This document shows, in pieces, positions 44,416-53,697 of a stretch of DNA of 64,000 bases. The position numbers were made by a program, and so were the translations under genes. The first letter of the stretch is position 1. Each line of letters begins with the position of its first letter. Under the pieces are notes generated by a model. The model saw only the letters and a list, made by a program, of their open reading frames with translations. It did no database searches and was not told the origin of the DNA. The stretch comes from PSRI01 sp041484195 (GTDB taxonomy: Bacteria; Bacteroidota; Bacteroidia; Chitinophagales; Chitinophagaceae), in contig JBGPHC010000021.1 of the NCBI GenBank assembly GCA_041484195.1, forward strand, positions 1-64,000. The letters are read 5' to 3'.

Positions 44416-45243
44416 ATGAAAGTAATCGTTGTTCCTACGGATTACTCTGCGATTGCAGTAAACGCGATGAACTATGCAATTGAAATGGCTCAGGCCGTCA
44501 ATGCAAATCTAATGTTGGTTCATGTCTATCAAATCCCGGTTTCACTCAGTAATGATGTTTATGTTCCCATTATCGGGCCCGAAGAACTGCAGAAAATTAA
44601 TGATGAAAGAATACAGGAATTGAAACGCGAAGTAGAACATATCAGTTTCGGCAAATTGAAAGTTTATGCAGAAGCAAGACTGGGCAATGTGGTTGATGAA
44701 TTGCAGGAACTTTGCAAATCCATTCAGCCGCTGGCCGTTGTGATGGGAACCAAGGGGGAGAGTGCGGTTGAAAGAATTTTCATGGGAAGCAATACCCTCT
44801 TGGCCATAAGACATTTGAACGCTCCGGTGATAGTAGTGCCCCCCGGCGCGATATTCAAAGGAATAAAGAAAATTGGATTGGCCTGCGATTTCAAAATGGT
44901 AGTTGAATCTATTCCAACTGATTTGATCAGAGAATTGGTAAATACTTTTCACGCTGAGCTCGAGGTTTTGAACGTTGATTATAACAGTAAGCATTTTAAG
45001 CCTGATACCCCCGAACAATCTTTATTGCTTCATACACTATTGGAAGATTTGAAACCGAAATACTTTTTCATTAACAACCCGGTAGTGGAGGATGGTATCA
45101 GCGAGTTTGCGGAAAATAATAATATCGATCTGCTGGTGGTCATACCCAAGAAACATAAACTATTGGATAGTCTGTTTCAGAAAAGTCATACCAGGCAATT
45201 GGCATTTCATTCGCATATTCCAATTGCGTCCATACACGAATAG
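44416..45243 (+). CDS. Tandem universal stress protein (UspA family)
   Basis: Two Usp domains in one chain of 275 residues. The first (1-146) ends in the ATP-binding-type motif GTKGESAVERIFMGSNT and PVIVVP. The second (about 152-275) is shorter and lacks a clear GxxGxnG loop, so it may not bind nucleotide. This tandem form is common in Bacteroidota. It is cytoplasmic, probably stress-induced, with its own candidate promoter. Convergent with asnS. Confidence 0.92.
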   Translation: MKVIVVPTDYSAIAVNAMNYAIEMAQAVNANLMLVHVYQIPVSLSNDVYVPIIGPEELQKINDERIQELKREVEHISFGKLKVYAEARLGNVVDELQELCKSIQPLAVVMGTKGESAVERIFMGSNTLLAIRHLNAPVIVVPPGAIFKGIKKIGLACDFKMVVESIPTDLIRELVNTFHAELEVLNVDYNSKHFKPDTPEQSLLLHTLLEDLKPKYFFINNPVVEDGISEFAENNNIDLLVVIPKKHKLLDSLFQKSHTRQLAFHSHIPIASIHE

Positions 45244-45282
45244 CCTTCGAAAGAAAAGTCTGAGATTTAAAATCACAAAGAA

Positions 45283-46719
45283 TTAGAATTCGGCGTTTCT
45301 GGGAGTCCTGGGAAATGCGATAACGTCGCGGATATTGGTCATGCCGGTCACGAATTGCACCATCCTTTCAAAACCAAGACCAAAACCCGCATGGGGCACT
45401 GTTCCAAAGCGACGGGTATCCAGATACCACCACATTTCCTCCAACGGTATTTGCATTTCTTTCATGCGTTCTTCCAATTTGTCCAGTCTTTCTTCACGCT
45501 GGGAACCACCCACGATTTCGCCAATTCCCGGTGCCAGTATATCCATGGCCGCCACTGTCTTCCCATCATCATTTCGGCGCATATAGAAGGCCTTGATAGA
45601 TGCGGGATAATTGGTGACAATTACGGGTTTCCTGAAATGTTTTTCAACCAGATATCTTTCATGCTCGCTTTGCATATCGATGCCCCATTTCACTTCGTAG
45701 TGAAATTTCTTTTTCTTATAGGCCGGCGAATTCAGTAGAATCTCAATTGCTTCGGTATATGTAATTCTTTCGAAATCATTGTTCAGGACGAATGACAATT
45801 TTTCGATCAAGCCCATTTCGCTACGCTGCTCCTGGGGCAGCCGGCTTTCTTCTTTTTGATGGCGCTGGGCAAGGAAATCCAGATCCTCCCTGCTATTTTC
45901 CAGAGCATGCCCGATAATGTATTTTATGAATTCCTCAGCAAGGTTCATATTGTCTTCAAGGTCATAAAATGCCATTTCCGGTTCTATCATCCAGAATTCC
46001 GCGAGGTGTCTGGTAGTATTGGAATTCTCGGCCCGGAATGTGGGCCCAAAAGTATAAATCTCTGCCAGGGCCATCGCTGCCAGTTCGCCTTCCAATTGCC
46101 CACTTACAGTGAGGTTCGTCGCCTTCCCGAAAAAATCCTCCCTGTAATTAACTGACCCATCTTCATTGCGTGGTGTCTTATCAAATGGGAGGGTGGTTAC
46201 TTTAAACATTTCACCTGCTCCCTCAGCGTCGCTGGCCGTAATAATGGGGGTATTCAGATAAACAAATCCCCTGTCGTTAAAAAACTTGTGAATGGCGAAG
46301 GCCAAAGCGTGTCTGACACGGAATACTGATCCAAACGTATTGGTTCTAAACCTGAGGTGAGCGATTTCACGCAAGAACTCCAGGCTATGCTCCTTAGGCT
46401 GCAATGGATATTTTTCCGGATCGGCATCTCCCAGGATTTCCACGGAACTCGCCTTTAATTCCAGGGCCTGGCCTTTTCCAGGAGAAGCTACAAGAATACC
46501 GGTTATTTTCAAGGAGGCGCCCGTTGAAATTCGTTTCAACAGGGATTCATCAAAGGAGCCCAGTTCCACAATTATCTGCAAATTCGAATTGGTGGAGCCA
46601 TCATTCAAGGCAATAAACTGATTATTACGGAAAGTTCGAACCCAGCCCATTACAGTCAGTTCCTGGCCTCGTGGCTCCTGGAAAAGCACATCTTTTATCT
46701 TCATTCTTTTGTTGAACAT
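45283..46719 (-). CDS. asnS: Asparaginyl-tRNA synthetase
   Basis: A class II aminoacyl-tRNA synthetase charging tRNA-Asn. The N-terminal OB-fold anticodon-binding domain includes VMGWVRTFRNNQ. The catalytic part has FGPTFRAENSNTTRHLAEFWMIEPE (motif 2 region; key residues RAEN and HLAEFW) and motif 3 in GFGLGFERMV near the end. The length of 478 residues is normal. Met6 (46704, MKIKDVLF) is an equally likely start. A TATCTTTG promoter element lies 65 bp upstream. Confidence 0.97.
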   Translation of the reverse strand: MFNKRMKIKDVLFQEPRGQELTVMGWVRTFRNNQFIALNDGSTNSNLQIIVELGSFDESLLKRISTGASLKITGILVASPGKGQALELKASSVEILGDADPEKYPLQPKEHSLEFLREIAHLRFRTNTFGSVFRVRHALAFAIHKFFNDRGFVYLNTPIITASDAEGAGEMFKVTTLPFDKTPRNEDGSVNYREDFFGKATNLTVSGQLEGELAAMALAEIYTFGPTFRAENSNTTRHLAEFWMIEPEMAFYDLEDNMNLAEEFIKYIIGHALENSREDLDFLAQRHQKEESRLPQEQRSEMGLIEKLSFVLNNDFERITYTEAIEILLNSPAYKKKKFHYEVKWGIDMQSEHERYLVEKHFRKPVIVTNYPASIKAFYMRRNDDGKTVAAMDILAPGIGEIVGGSQREERLDKLEERMKEMQIPLEEMWWYLDTRRFGTVPHAGFGLGFERMVQFVTGMTNIRDVIAFPRTPRNAEF

Positions 46720-47051
46720 ATAGAACTCATTTGAAGTCGGATTCCCTACCTGCCTGTCCTGTTGAGGATTAGGGCAGAGAGCCGCAAAGATAATCTCCTC
46801 AGCAGAATTAGTGGAGTTTTAGCCCTTCTAAAACTGTTCCAATGGCCTGTCGGAAGGCAAAATATTTTTAGATTCCGGAAAATAGGCGTATAATTGCGGT
46901 GGAATCAGGCTGATCAATTCTTTCCTTAGCTCCAGAATCATCAGTTTTACCATTCCGCTCTATACTATTCAATCAAATCAATTAAATCCGTTTCAACATT
47001 TTCTCTTATAAAGTAGGTGTTTGATTAGATGTTAAACCTTCAAGTGTTTTT
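46720..47051. other. Intergenic region between divergent asnS and rho
   Basis: It holds the asnS promoter candidate at 46785-46792. The rest is AT-rich leader sequence before rho without a clear motif. No RNA gene was recognised. Confidence 0.5.
46785..46792 (-). promoter_or_regulatory. Candidate -7 element for asnS (TATCTTTG)
   Basis: On the minus strand this matches TAnnTTTG, 65 bp upstream of the longest asnS start. A -33 element is not clear. Confidence 0.35.
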
Positions 47052-48704
47052 ATGTACGACATCCTCCAACTGAACGACATGCTCGTTCCTGAACTGCTTG
47101 ATATTGCCGAGCAGTTAGAAATCTCCAATCCCAAAAAACTGGATAAACAAGAATTAATCTATAAAATTCTCGACAAGCAGGCTATTGTGAACAGTGCCGC
47201 TTCAAAAGGATCTGAAGACAAATCCAGGCGTAAAAGGGTTGTTAAGACCTCCACATCCAACAGTACTGAAGAGGCGATCGTGGAGTCTGAATCAGAAAAG
47301 AGTCCGCAGATTTCAAGAAAGAAAAGGACCGCCGGTGAAGTGGAAAAGAAACCGGAGAAAAAAATAATCAACAAGAAAGCGAGAACCACCGAACCAGAAA
47401 TAGAACTTGATGAAGAGTCAGGCTCCGAAGATGAACTGGTTCCGGATGAAAATGCGCCCGTTGTTGACGAATCCAATGGTAGCAATGATAATGATGGAAA
47501 GGAAGCTGCAACGACGGAAGCAGGATCAGCCGAAGATGCCAGCCGCAAACTGTATCCTCACCGCAGAGACACCGGCTTCAATATAGAATTTGACGGCGTT
47601 ATCATGAGCGAGGGCGTTTTGGAAATGATGCCCGATGGATATGGATTCCTACGTAGCAGTGATTATAATTACCTTTCTTCACCCGACGATATTTATGTGT
47701 CTCCTTCCCAGATAAAATTATTCGGGCTGAAGACCGGCGATACCGTATTTGGCGCCGTACGTCCTCCAAAAGAAGGTGAGAAATATTTTGCATTGCTCAA
47801 AGTGGAAACGATCAATGCAAAGTCTCCCGAAGAAGTCCGCGACAGGGTACCATTCGATTACCTCACGCCGCTTTTCCCTTTTGAAAAGTTGAACCTTTTC
47901 ACAGAGCCATTCAATTACAGTACCCGTATCATTGACCTGTTTACTCCAATCGGCAAGGGACAGCGCGGACTTATAGTTGCCCAGCCAAAGACAGGTAAGA
48001 CAGTCTTGCTAAAAGAAGTGGCAAATGCCATCGCTGAAAATCATCCGGAATGCTATCTCATGATCGTGCTCGTGGATGAACGCCCAGAGGAAGTTACGGA
48101 TATGGAAAGAAGCGTAAGAGCGGAGGTGATAGCTTCCACTTTTGACGAGCCAGCTGAAAAGCATGTGAAGGTTTCCACTATCGCGCTGCAAAAGGCCAAG
48201 AGACTGGTTGAATGCGGGCATGATGTGGTCATTTTACTCGACTCAATAACACGTCTGGCGCGCGCGCATAATACTGTGGCACCTGCCTCAGGTAAAGTGT
48301 TATCGGGTGGTGTGGAAGCGAATGCAATGCAAAAGCCCAAGCAGTTTTTTGGCGCGGCAAGAAAAATCGAAAACGGGGGTTCCCTCACAATTCTCGCTAC
48401 TGCATTGATAGATACCGGATCAAAAATGGATGAAGTGATATTCGAAGAATTCAAGGGTACCGGTAATATGGAATTGCAGCTAGACAGAAGATTGGCTAAC
48501 CGCAGAGTATTCCCTGCAATTGACCTGGTAGCTTCATCTACACGCCGTGACGATCTCCTGTTGGATAGGGACGTTCTGAAGCGTATGTACCTGCTTCGCA
48601 ATTTTATGGCAGATATGAATGCCGAAGAAGCCATGAATGAATTGCTAAAGAGAATGAAAGGAACCAAGGATAATCTTGAATTTCTGGCCAGCATGAACAG
48701 TTAA
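47052..48704 (+). CDS. rho: Transcription termination factor Rho
   Basis: Rho is the hexameric RNA-dependent ATPase that ends transcription. Residues 1-45 are the Rho N-terminal helical domain. Residues about 48-168 are a low-complexity charged linker: basic first, then rich in Asp/Glu. The cold-shock-type RNA-binding domain is at about 175-255. The ATPase follows, with P-loop AQPKTGKT (310-317), VLVDERPEEVTDM and the Q/R-loop LDSITRLARAHN. The linker makes it longer (550) than E. coli Rho, which is usual in Bacteroidota. A terminator follows. Confidence 0.97.
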   Translation: MYDILQLNDMLVPELLDIAEQLEISNPKKLDKQELIYKILDKQAIVNSAASKGSEDKSRRKRVVKTSTSNSTEEAIVESESEKSPQISRKKRTAGEVEKKPEKKIINKKARTTEPEIELDEESGSEDELVPDENAPVVDESNGSNDNDGKEAATTEAGSAEDASRKLYPHRRDTGFNIEFDGVIMSEGVLEMMPDGYGFLRSSDYNYLSSPDDIYVSPSQIKLFGLKTGDTVFGAVRPPKEGEKYFALLKVETINAKSPEEVRDRVPFDYLTPLFPFEKLNLFTEPFNYSTRIIDLFTPIGKGQRGLIVAQPKTGKTVLLKEVANAIAENHPECYLMIVLVDERPEEVTDMERSVRAEVIASTFDEPAEKHVKVSTIALQKAKRLVECGHDVVILLDSITRLARAHNTVAPASGKVLSGGVEANAMQKPKQFFGAARKIENGGSLTILATALIDTGSKMDEVIFEEFKGTGNMELQLDRRLANRRVFPAIDLVASSTRRDDLLLDRDVLKRMYLLRNFMADMNAEEAMNELLKRMKGTKDNLEFLASMNS

Positions 48705-48737
48705 TTTCCAGATAATAAGATTCCGAATTGAATTATG

Positions 48738-48763
48738 GCCGCTGATCTGATCAGCGGCTTTTT
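48738..48763 (+). terminator. Rho-independent terminator after rho
   Basis: Arms GCCGCTGA and TCAGCGGC (48738-48745 with 48751-48758) form an 8-bp GC-rich stem with a 5-nt loop, followed by five T. It lies 34 bp after the rho stop. Confidence 0.88.
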
Positions 48764-48770
48764 CTTTGCT

Positions 48771-48778
48771 TACATTTG
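48771..48778 (+). promoter_or_regulatory. Candidate -7 element for mnmH (TACATTTG)
   Basis: It matches TAnnTTTG just past the rho terminator and 20 bp before the GTG at 48799, which supports that GTG as the mnmH start. Confidence 0.4.
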
Positions 48779-48798
48779 CCGGAGAGAATTTGCAGGTA

Positions 48799-49956
48799 GT
48801 GGCCGCTAAAAAAATACACATAGAATCATTTTTGCATTTGGCAGCGCAATACCCTGTATTGGACGTTCGAAGCCCGTGTGAATACAGCCATGCCCGAATC
48901 CCCGGCGCTTATAGTTTCCCCTTGTTTACAGATGATGAGCGAAAAATTGTGGGAACCGCATACAAACAACAAAACCGGGAATCCGCCATCAAAATAGGGC
49001 TGGACTTTTTTGGTCCCAGGATGAAGCAGGTTGTGGAAGAGGCCGAAACGATTGCAAAAAACCATAATTCAAATCCGAACTATGAGGAAGGCAACGGGAG
49101 CAACCATTCCAAAGGCCATGAACAAAGTTCAAGAATAATTCTGGTTCATTGCTGGCGCGGCGGCATGCGAAGTGAAGCGATTGGCTGGCTCTTGGATCTT
49201 TATGGATTCAAAGTTTTCAGTCTTGCCGGAGGCTACAAGATTTTTCGTCGTTGGGTGTTGGAAAAATTTCAGCAACCTTATTCATTTTCTATCCTGGGAG
49301 GCTACACGGGGTCTGCCAAGACGATACTGCTGAAAGAATTGTGTAAGCGGGGAGAACTCGTCATAGACCTTGAAGCACTGGCAAATCACAAGGGATCCGC
49401 CTTTGGCGACCTGGGTGAAGATAAACAGCCCAGTCAGGAAATGTTTGAAAATGAACTCGCCTTGCAACTGGCGCTAAAGGGAGGAATGGCAATCTCCGGT
49501 CAGCCTGGGACCGCAGACCAGGCCGCCTCCGAAAACCGAAACATTTGGCTTGAAGATGAAAGCCAACGCATCGGCAGTATCAATATACCGCAGTCGCTAT
49601 GGCTGACAATGCGCAGCTCGCCTTTGTATTTCCTGGATATTCCTTTTGAAGAAAGATTAGAAACCCTTTTAGCGGGGTATGCCCTGTTTGAGAAAGAAAA
49701 ACTTGCCAGCGCGATTTTGAGAATCAACAAGAGGCTTGGCGGGCTGGGAACCAGGACAGCACTGACTTACCTTGCAGAAGACAATTTCAGGGAATGTTTT
49801 CGTATTCTCCTAAGCTATTATGACAAGCTTTATTCGAAAAGCCTTCATAACAGAACCGATTTGAATTCATTGCTTACGAGAATTAAGGCAATAGATACAG
49901 ATTCCAAAGCCAACGCGGAAAGATTATTGCGGATGGGAATTCCGCTCGGCACCTGA
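48799..49956 (+). CDS. mnmH: tRNA 2-selenouridine synthase
   Basis: MnmH (SelU) replaces sulfur by selenium in the wobble 2-thiouridine of some tRNAs, via a geranylated intermediate, using selenophosphate. The rhodanese domain has PVLDVRSPCEYSHARIPGA and the catalytic Cys in VHCWRGGMRSEA. The C-terminal P-loop domain has GGYTGSAKT and DLEALANHKGSAFG. A polar insert of about 25 residues precedes the catalytic strand. The frame is open from a TTG at 48766, but the first 33 bases cover the promoter-like element, so GTG at 48799 is preferred. selD starts 38 bp downstream. Confidence 0.94.
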   Translation: MAAKKIHIESFLHLAAQYPVLDVRSPCEYSHARIPGAYSFPLFTDDERKIVGTAYKQQNRESAIKIGLDFFGPRMKQVVEEAETIAKNHNSNPNYEEGNGSNHSKGHEQSSRIILVHCWRGGMRSEAIGWLLDLYGFKVFSLAGGYKIFRRWVLEKFQQPYSFSILGGYTGSAKTILLKELCKRGELVIDLEALANHKGSAFGDLGEDKQPSQEMFENELALQLALKGGMAISGQPGTADQAASENRNIWLEDESQRIGSINIPQSLWLTMRSSPLYFLDIPFEERLETLLAGYALFEKEKLASAILRINKRLGGLGTRTALTYLAEDNFRECFRILLSYYDKLYSKSLHNRTDLNSLLTRIKAIDTDSKANAERLLRMGIPLGT

Positions 49957-49994
49957 AGAATTTGGTCCTGGTTTAATAGATATTCAATGAGCAT

Positions 49995-51059
49995 ATGAAA
50001 GATATAAAATTGACCCGGTACTCTCATGGAGCCGGATGCGGTTGTAAGATTTCACCAGAAGTTCTGGATGAAATTTTGAAGACCAATATTGCAGTGCCGG
50101 ATAACCTCAAACTCCTGGTAGGCAATCACAGCAGGGACGACGCGGCTGTATATGATTTGGGAAATGGCAATGCCCTCATATCTACGACTGACTTTTTTAT
50201 GCCCATTGTTGACGACCCATTTGAATTCGGACGAATAGCTGCCGCGAATGCCATCAGTGATGTTTACGCAATGGGCGGCAGCCCCATACTGGCCATTGCC
50301 ATATTGGGGTGGCCGATTAATAAACTTTCCGCTTCGGTGGCGCAAAGCGTGATAGCGGGAGGAAGAAGCATTTGCGCAGAAGCCGGCATACCACTTGCGG
50401 GCGGACACAGCATTGATTCTCCCGAACCTATTTTTGGTCTGGCGGTGAACGGAATTGTGCCGGTAGATAATATCAAACAAAATAATCTCGCTGGTCCTGG
50501 TGATTATTTGTTTTTGACCAAACCCCTGGGTGTGGGAATTTTAACCACAGCTGAAAAAATGGGATTGCTCGAAAAACAACATGAGGGTATTGCAGCCAGG
50601 CAAATGATGCAGTTAAACAAGGTTGGAGAAGCTTTAGGAAAGATGGAAGCCGTCACAGCTCTAACCGATGTAACTGGCTTTGGATTATTGGGACATATAG
50701 TGGAAATGGCAGAAGGTGGAAATGTGTCCGCGGAAATATATCCCGATCAAATCCCTCTGATAATTCCCGAATTGAAGAAATACATCTCTCTTAAAGCTGT
50801 TCCCGGAGGGACGAGCCGCAATTGGAAGAGTTATGGTCATAAGATTGTGGGTTCTGCCGGGCCGATATCGGATCATGAAATAGCGATATTGGCGGATCCT
50901 CAAACCAGTGGCGGCCTCCTGGTGGCAGTCAGACCTTCAGCTGTGGATGAGCTCAGGAGAGTTCTTGTTGCATTCGGGCTTGGGGAGTTTGCCCGGCCAA
51001 TCGGCAGAATCGTGAAAAAAAATCCGGAGGCTGTCAGGATTTCCGCTTTTTCCAATTAA
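49995..51059 (+). CDS. selD: Selenide, water dikinase
   Basis: SelD makes selenophosphate from selenide and ATP. The N-terminal active site YSHGAGCGCK has Cys15 (in place of selenocysteine in some species) and Lys18. The PurM-like fold follows with STTDFFMPIVDDP, ANAISDVYAMGG, GGHSIDSPEP and TDVTGFGLLGH. Length is 354 residues. It forms an operon with mnmH, so its selenophosphate is most simply used for selenouridine. No selA, selB or selC was seen in the window. Confidence 0.96.
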   Translation: MKDIKLTRYSHGAGCGCKISPEVLDEILKTNIAVPDNLKLLVGNHSRDDAAVYDLGNGNALISTTDFFMPIVDDPFEFGRIAAANAISDVYAMGGSPILAIAILGWPINKLSASVAQSVIAGGRSICAEAGIPLAGGHSIDSPEPIFGLAVNGIVPVDNIKQNNLAGPGDYLFLTKPLGVGILTTAEKMGLLEKQHEGIAARQMMQLNKVGEALGKMEAVTALTDVTGFGLLGHIVEMAEGGNVSAEIYPDQIPLIIPELKKYISLKAVPGGTSRNWKSYGHKIVGSAGPISDHEIAILADPQTSGGLLVAVRPSAVDELRRVLVAFGLGEFARPIGRIVKKNPEAVRISAFSN

Positions 51060-51074
51060 TCCTTGCTTCAATTA

Positions 51075-51308
51075 TTATTTGAGCAATTGATCAATCTTTT
51101 GAGACAATTGGTAATCCTTGTCTGTTATGATATCACCGGCGCTATGCGTGGAAAGCCAGATTTCAACACGGTTCCACACATTGGTCCATAAGGGGTGGTG
51201 ATCCATTTTTTCAGCCTCTAGCGCGACTCTTGTCATGAAAGCGAATGCCTCCGAAAAATCTTTAAACTCAAATTTCTTGTAGAGCTGATTGTTCTGTTCA
51301 TTCCACAT
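51075..51308 (-). CDS. 4a-hydroxytetrahydrobiopterin dehydratase (PCD/DCoH)
   Basis: Pterin-4a-carbinolamine dehydratase regenerates pterin cofactor after aromatic hydroxylation, or acts in other pterin reactions. The motif EKMDHHPLWTNVWNRVEIWLSTH with His-His-Pro and the final His is diagnostic (key residues DHHP and STH). It has 77 residues, shorter than the usual 95-100 because the first helix is missing, which I recall as common in Bacteroidota. It is last of a leftward group behind the M28 and IPExxxVDY genes and converges on selD. Confidence 0.9.
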   Translation of the reverse strand: MWNEQNNQLYKKFEFKDFSEAFAFMTRVALEAEKMDHHPLWTNVWNRVEIWLSTHSAGDIITDKDYQLSQKIDQLLK

Positions 51309-51369
51309 AGCTGGAAATTTTATTTTTCGAAAATATCCTCAAACCTTTTGCAGGACCGGAATCATGAAC

Positions 51370-51804
51370 TCAAAAAATCATATGCCCTTTATTTTTGATT
51401 TTTCCGGTTTGAAGCTCCATCACTAATTGTACGGAAGGAATGATCTTTATGGATTGTTGAAGAAATTGCACTTCTTCATCAGGGGAATTATCACCTTTCA
51501 GCAACCATAAAAAATCAAGATGCCTGAATTCCGGAAGCAAATATTCTCCATCGAACTGGTTATTGTAAAGGTAGTGGGTAATGGCCCCTCCGGGTTCCTT
51601 ATATTCATAAATGGAAAAAAAATATTGTCTTTTCTTTTTAGTAAGAAGGATCTCAATATCATGATTTACCCGGAAATCGTAGCGCATAACCTGGTTCAGA
51701 TGCCAACAAAACTGATAGTCTTTCATCGATGCGACGATTCCCAATAGTCTGGTTTCCGCGAAGAATTCTTCCACCAGGGTGTCGTTATCGATTTTGTATT
51801 TCAT
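51370..51804 (-). CDS. IPExxxVDY family protein
   Basis: This matches a small Bacteroidota family named for an IPExxxVDY motif; here the motif reads LPEFRHLDF near the middle of the chain. Other typical features are LLGIVASMKDYQFCWHLNQ and the aromatic FFSIYEYKE. The function is unknown. Met at 51804 (MKYKIDNDTL) avoids overlap with the upstream M28 gene and is preferred over 51840. The protein is about 144 residues and cytoplasmic. Confidence 0.75.
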   Translation of the reverse strand: MKYKIDNDTLVEEFFAETRLLGIVASMKDYQFCWHLNQVMRYDFRVNHDIEILLTKKKRQYFFSIYEYKEPGGAITHYLYNNQFDGEYLLPEFRHLDFLWLLKGDNSPDEEVQFLQQSIKIIPSVQLVMELQTGKIKNKGHMIF

Positions 51805-51836
51805 GTGCTGAACAACGCTATCCGCGCCAATAAGGA

Positions 51837-53480
51837 TCAAAAACTAATATCAAATAGTTTTTCTTCATTGCCTCGCTTTATTTTCACTTTGGTGCTGTCG
51901 CCTTTCTTGAATTTACTCAGAGCTTCCATATAATTTTCCAGAGAAGACACATGGTAATCCCCTAACTGGGTAATGACATCTCCTGTTTTAAGGCCGGCTT
52001 TTTGTGCCGGTTTGCCATCGCTTACGCCATCCACCCTTACGCCTGTTCCGTTGAATGTATAGTCGGGCATGATTCCCAGAGTTACAGAAAACCTCGAAGG
52101 GCTGGAACTTGGCTGTTCTCTGGTTTTGGTAAAACTTAATTTTCCAATGGAATTCAGATTTCCGATCAGGCCGTAAATATATCTGATGATCTGCATTTCT
52201 CCTGTGTAATTAATCTTAATTGCGTCATCAGTAGGCTTGTGATAGTCGCTGTGGATACCTGTAAAGAAAAACAAGACGGGAATATCCTTTCTATAAAATG
52301 AAGTATGGTCACTGGGGCCTGTGCCGCTCGAATCAATTTTAATCGTAAAGGGGATTCTCTTCTCTGAATATAAGGCGCTGCTCCATATCGGCGAAGTGCC
52401 ATAACCTCCAATTGTAAGGGTCTTCGAACTGTCATTCAATCTCCCTACCATATCCATATTGATCATGTAATTCGTATTCGCAAGATCGATCGTGGGATGT
52501 TCTGTGAAATATTTCGAACCGAATAGACCTAATTCTTCACCCGAAAAAGCAATGAAGAGATAATTATTGCCCTTTGCTTTTGTTTTGGAGAGCAAATTTG
52601 CCAATTCAATGAGCGCGGCGGTGCCGCTGGCATTGTCATCTGCTCCATTATGAATCAGTCTTTCACCGGTATGCAGCATTGAATTTCCATCTTCTCCGTA
52701 GCCGAGATGATCATAGTGAGCACCAATGATTATAGTTGAGAAAGCGTTGTTGTTAATATAACCTACCACATTATGTCCGGTCCTTTTGCTTTCTCCGAGA
52801 TCCACTTTAATTTTTACATCATAGGTGGCCGATTCATCTTTAAAATATTTTTCCTTTGCGGCTTTGGTAAGATATAGTACCGGAATGGGCGCGACAGGAG
52901 ACTTATCCTTTTTTTCAAAGGAAATTTTGTCGGGGTGGGCAGAAGTATTATATAAGACAAGGGCTCTTGCTCCTTTTTGGGCGGCTTGCATAGCCTCCGT
53001 CTTAATATATTCTTCAATGTCAAAATGCGGGTTATTCAGATTATTTTCCAATACCGGATCCAGGTCCTTAAACCAGGGAACTCCTTTCTCAGAGAGTGAA
53101 ACGGCCACAGCGGCTTCAATCAACGGAGAGTTTGGACTGAAGGCCATGGGAATAAAATCTTTTCCGGGGTATAGGGTAGTTTCATTTACCCTGAAAATGG
53201 TTCCCGGATTGATTTGTTTTCCATCGTTAATTTCGAATTCCTGCAAATAGTAACCATTTTCTCCTTTGGGTTCAAGGCCAGCAGCCTTGAATTGATTGCT
53301 AATATACTCATAGGCAAGTTTTTCTCCAGGCGTACCAACTCTGCGTCCCTCAAGTTTATCATCGGCCAGGTAACCGATATTTCTTTTCAGGTCCTCTACT
53401 ATCTTCCGGTCTGCCTTTTTCAGTCTTTGGGCAAAGGTTAGCTGGCTAATGAATAATAATGAGATTAGAATACTTTTCAT
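51837..53480 (-). CDS. M28 family zinc aminopeptidase with PA and PDZ domains
   Basis: An exported metallopeptidase (signal peptide about residues 1-17). A PA insert lies at about 110-215. The M28 zinc site has His in GAHYDHLGYG, Asp in GADDNASGT, the catalytic Glu pair in FSGEELGLFG, Asp in INMDMVG and His in HSDYHKPTDD. A C-terminal PDZ domain spans about 450-540 (GIMPDYTFNGTGVRVDGVSDG, GLKTGDVI). This architecture is common in Bacteroidota and the enzymes remove N-terminal residues from peptides. Length is 547 residues. Confidence 0.94.
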   Translation of the reverse strand: MKSILISLLFISQLTFAQRLKKADRKIVEDLKRNIGYLADDKLEGRRVGTPGEKLAYEYISNQFKAAGLEPKGENGYYLQEFEINDGKQINPGTIFRVNETTLYPGKDFIPMAFSPNSPLIEAAVAVSLSEKGVPWFKDLDPVLENNLNNPHFDIEEYIKTEAMQAAQKGARALVLYNTSAHPDKISFEKKDKSPVAPIPVLYLTKAAKEKYFKDESATYDVKIKVDLGESKRTGHNVVGYINNNAFSTIIIGAHYDHLGYGEDGNSMLHTGERLIHNGADDNASGTAALIELANLLSKTKAKGNNYLFIAFSGEELGLFGSKYFTEHPTIDLANTNYMINMDMVGRLNDSSKTLTIGGYGTSPIWSSALYSEKRIPFTIKIDSSGTGPSDHTSFYRKDIPVLFFFTGIHSDYHKPTDDAIKINYTGEMQIIRYIYGLIGNLNSIGKLSFTKTREQPSSSPSRFSVTLGIMPDYTFNGTGVRVDGVSDGKPAQKAGLKTGDVITQLGDYHVSSLENYMEALSKFKKGDSTKVKIKRGNEEKLFDISF

Positions 53481-53669
53481 ATCTGATCTTTGGATGATTG
53501 ATGGTCCGGGGCAAAGTTATACTTACAAAATATATTCCAACAAGGTTTTGCCCTGGTTACTTAAGATAATATGCTGATTAATTTATCCTTACTCAAGTCT
53601 TTAACATTTGAATCCCGCTTTAAAACCCTGATTTCCTCCTTTCGTAAGTGGTGACTGGGGTTTTGCCGT

Positions 53670-53677
53670 TATTTTTG
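53670..53677 (+). promoter_or_regulatory. Candidate -7 element for feoB (TATTTTTG)
   Basis: It matches TAnnTTTG and lies 20 bp before the TTG start of feoB. A well-spaced -33 is not seen. Confidence 0.4.
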
Positions 53678-53697
53678 CAAATTGATTCCGAAACAAA

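Noticed and set aside
52240..52255. DnaA-box-like TGTGGATAC in the M28 gene (and TGTGGATAT near 10190)
   Set aside because: Isolated single-mismatch matches inside genes, without neighbouring boxes or an AT-rich tract.
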